Positions 5,789 to 6,886 of a stretch of 6,886 nt of DNA are shown one piece after another (positions within the stretch are counted from its first letter, which is position 1; each line of letters opens with the position of its first letter). Both the position numbers and the translations under genes were made by a program. The stretch is taken from contig JAJRTM010000150.1 in the NCBI GenBank assembly GCA_024278285.1, positions 1-6,886 on the forward strand, written 5' to 3'. The notes beneath the pieces were generated by a model that was given only the letters and a program-made list of their open reading frames with translations, was not told the origin of the DNA and did not search any database. The DNA comes from Planctomycetota bacterium (GTDB taxonomy: Bacteria; Planctomycetota; Planctomycetia; Planctomycetales; Planctomycetaceae).

Positions 5789-6220
5789 TTACAGAAGTTG
5801 TCTTCCTTCGAAGCCAGCGTCAAGTTCATGCCAGTGAGCAATATTCTGTTCGCCAAGTTTCCAGCAAAGAAATATTTCTCGGCCCTCTTGTAGAGAATAG
5901 AAATCGATCAAGCCGGTTTCGGGATCTTTCATCTCGATGCCGATTTCTGTTAACTCTGCGATAAACGATTTTAACTTTTCGATATCTTTGTAGATGGAAG
6001 ATTCAACCGCTTCGAGTTCTTCACTGTAAACGTCGTCACGCTCTGCATTGCTATACTCATTTTTAGCAATCGCAGAAAGCCGGTCGCGCCGATCACGCAC
6101 ATCGGCATAAAGTTCTACAATATCGCGAACAATTAACCTGACTAAAGGAAGGGTCGAATTTGCTTCTTCCACAGTAAAAAACTTACGAGCCGTATCAGGC
6201 TCAGGAATTGTCGTATTCAT
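5789..6220 (-). CDS. DUF2203 family protein
   Basis: A 143-residue predicted cytoplasmic protein of unknown function. It starts with KFFTVEEANSTLPLVRLIV (13-31), the DUF2203 N-terminal signature. A long charged helical region follows (about 32-92, possibly a coiled coil), then the conserved C-terminal block: GIEMKDPETGLIDFYSLQEG, LCWKLGE and the ending HELDAGFEGRQLL. The length is normal for the family. The ATG at 6220-6218 is chosen over a frame extending to 6274 because the extra residues would come from the pyrimidine-rich leader and show no family similarity; AGG lies about 9 bases upstream. The His, Cys and acidic residues of the C-terminal block are conserved in the family, which suggests a ligand or metal site, but no activity is known. 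It is convergent with the serine hydrolase gene and downstream of the membrane protein gene on the same strand, separated by 117 bp containing its own promoter-like sequence. Confidence 0.9.
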   Translation of the reverse strand: MNTTIPEPDTARKFFTVEEANSTLPLVRLIVRDIVELYADVRDRRDRLSAIAKNEYSNAERDDVYSEELEAVESSIYKDIEKLKSFIAELTEIGIEMKDPETGLIDFYSLQEGREIFLCWKLGEQNIAHWHELDAGFEGRQLL

Positions 6221-6273
6221 GATGATGCACCTGCGAAAAAAAAAGAAAAGAAAAACAGGATATGAACACCGCA

Positions 6274-6279
6274 ATTATA
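6274..6279 (-). promoter_or_regulatory. Putative -10 element of the DUF2203 gene
   Basis: The minus strand reads a perfect TATAAT (6279-6274), about 53 bp upstream of the start codon. A -35 at 17 bp spacing reads TGTTCA and is poor. The predicted leader contains a long pyrimidine tract (6236-6255 region on the minus strand). Support is moderate because only the -10 is good. Confidence 0.4.
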
Positions 6280-6337
6280 CGCCGGGCAACCTCAGATGAA
6301 CAGTCTACAATTTCCAAAGCTGTTTTTTGAACAAAAT

Positions 6338-6886
6338 TTATTCAGAAATATCGGTTTTTATTTGATAAATCCGGTAATAAGAGTTTTTGAAAACGGGAGC
6401 TATTTCCAGCGATTCGAGTTGTTCGGCAATTAAAAAATCGGCTTTAGTTTGCCTGGCAAGCCTGGCTGTTTCTTCCCGATCATAGACGCGATCAGCAAAG
6501 CTATTTCGTTTCCATAAACGTAGTTGCGTCAACCGACCGTGCCACTCAATAATTCCGGGGGCATCCTGCGGGCAATCTTTTTGTGTCACATATTCAGCCC
6601 GCTGAGCATACCACTTAAATGCCCAGCTTTTTCTCGGAGTGATAATCACGCAGTCTTCTGGCGTATTCAGTTTGATCCACTGACAGACTTCCAGCCAACT
6701 CTCTTTGTTTTCAGTAGACATTCTTGAAGGATTATAATCGACAAACGGAATTGCAAGGCTGATCACGAATAAGCTGATCCAGCCAAAATGCAACAACCAC
6801 TTGCGTTCAATAAGGCGATTCCCAAGCAGACGGCTACGAGAACGAACCGGCGATACTGAGTTTTTTGTTGCCGTGACAACCGCGAC
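6338..6886 (-). CDS. C-terminal part of a membrane protein, DUF6798-like (cut by the right window edge)
   Basis: The frame is open from the window edge (6886) to a TAA at 6340-6338, giving 182 residues. A TTG at 6796 could start a shorter protein, but the frame continues upstream without a stop and the TTG lies inside a hydrophobic segment, so the true start is off-window. One membrane helix is visible at about residues 30-48 (WLLHFGWISLFVISLAIPF). After it comes a soluble domain: WLEVCQWIKLNTPEDCVIITP, then KSWAFKWYAQRAEYVTQKD, then QDAPGIIEWHGRLTQL. This pattern resembles the C-terminal domain of large planctomycete multi-pass proteins labelled DUF6798, recalled from memory. In those it follows many membrane helices, reminiscent of GT-C glycosyltransferase-like architecture. 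Function is unknown; the family label is tentative, the membrane topology is firmer. Confidence 0.75.
   Translation of the reverse strand, partial: VAVVTATKNSVSPVRSRSRLLGNRLIERKWLLHFGWISLFVISLAIPFVDYNPSRMSTENKESWLEVCQWIKLNTPEDCVIITPRKSWAFKWYAQRAEYVTQKDCPQDAPGIIEWHGRLTQLRLWKRNSFADRVYDREETARLARQTKADFLIAEQLESLEIAPVFKNSYYRIYQIKTDISE

Overview
The window looks like chromosomal DNA from a planctomycete. It has moderate GC content, and its protein families are common in that phylum: a DUF2203 protein, a HisA/HisF-related protein of the methanogen/planctomycete type, an ABC-2-like membrane protein beginning with an NPVLVRE-type motif, and a membrane-anchored protein resembling planctomycete DUF6798 proteins. 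Several genes lack a clear Shine-Dalgarno site, which also fits. The assignment rests on gene content only.

Left part (1-868, minus strand): this is the most interesting region. The 5' two-thirds or so of a bacterial reverse transcriptase (RT) gene runs off the left edge (607 to 1). Immediately upstream, at 831 to 652, lies what looks like an unannotated retron msr-msd RNA gene. A perfect 12-bp inverted repeat (a1/a2) encloses two stem-loops and a long imperfect hairpin. A sigma70-like promoter is placed so that transcription should begin at or next to the first base of a1. RT and ncRNA together make a probable retron, an RT system that produces branched RNA-DNA (msDNA) and usually serves in anti-phage defence. 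Its 3' part and any downstream effector gene lie outside the window.

Middle (869-4114): a minus-strand gene for a zinc-ribbon plus TPR protein (2004 to 1201) has a good Shine-Dalgarno site. Divergent from it is a plus-strand pair, an ABC-2-like six-helix membrane protein (2479-3327) and a HisA/HisF-related TIM barrel (3362-4114), 34 bp apart and probably co-transcribed from a promoter near 2311-2339.

Right (4115-6886): a secreted class C beta-lactamase-like serine hydrolase (4185-5561) is convergent with a minus-strand DUF2203 gene (6220 to 5789). Between them sits a REP doublet: two inverted 25-bp REP-like units, each with an outer GTAG followed by a bulged hairpin. At the right edge is the 3' end of a minus-strand membrane protein gene (6886 to 6338).

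Apart from the RT with its ncRNA and the probable permease/HisA-like operon, the genes look like independent chromosomal units. The retron and the REP doublet are the accessory elements.
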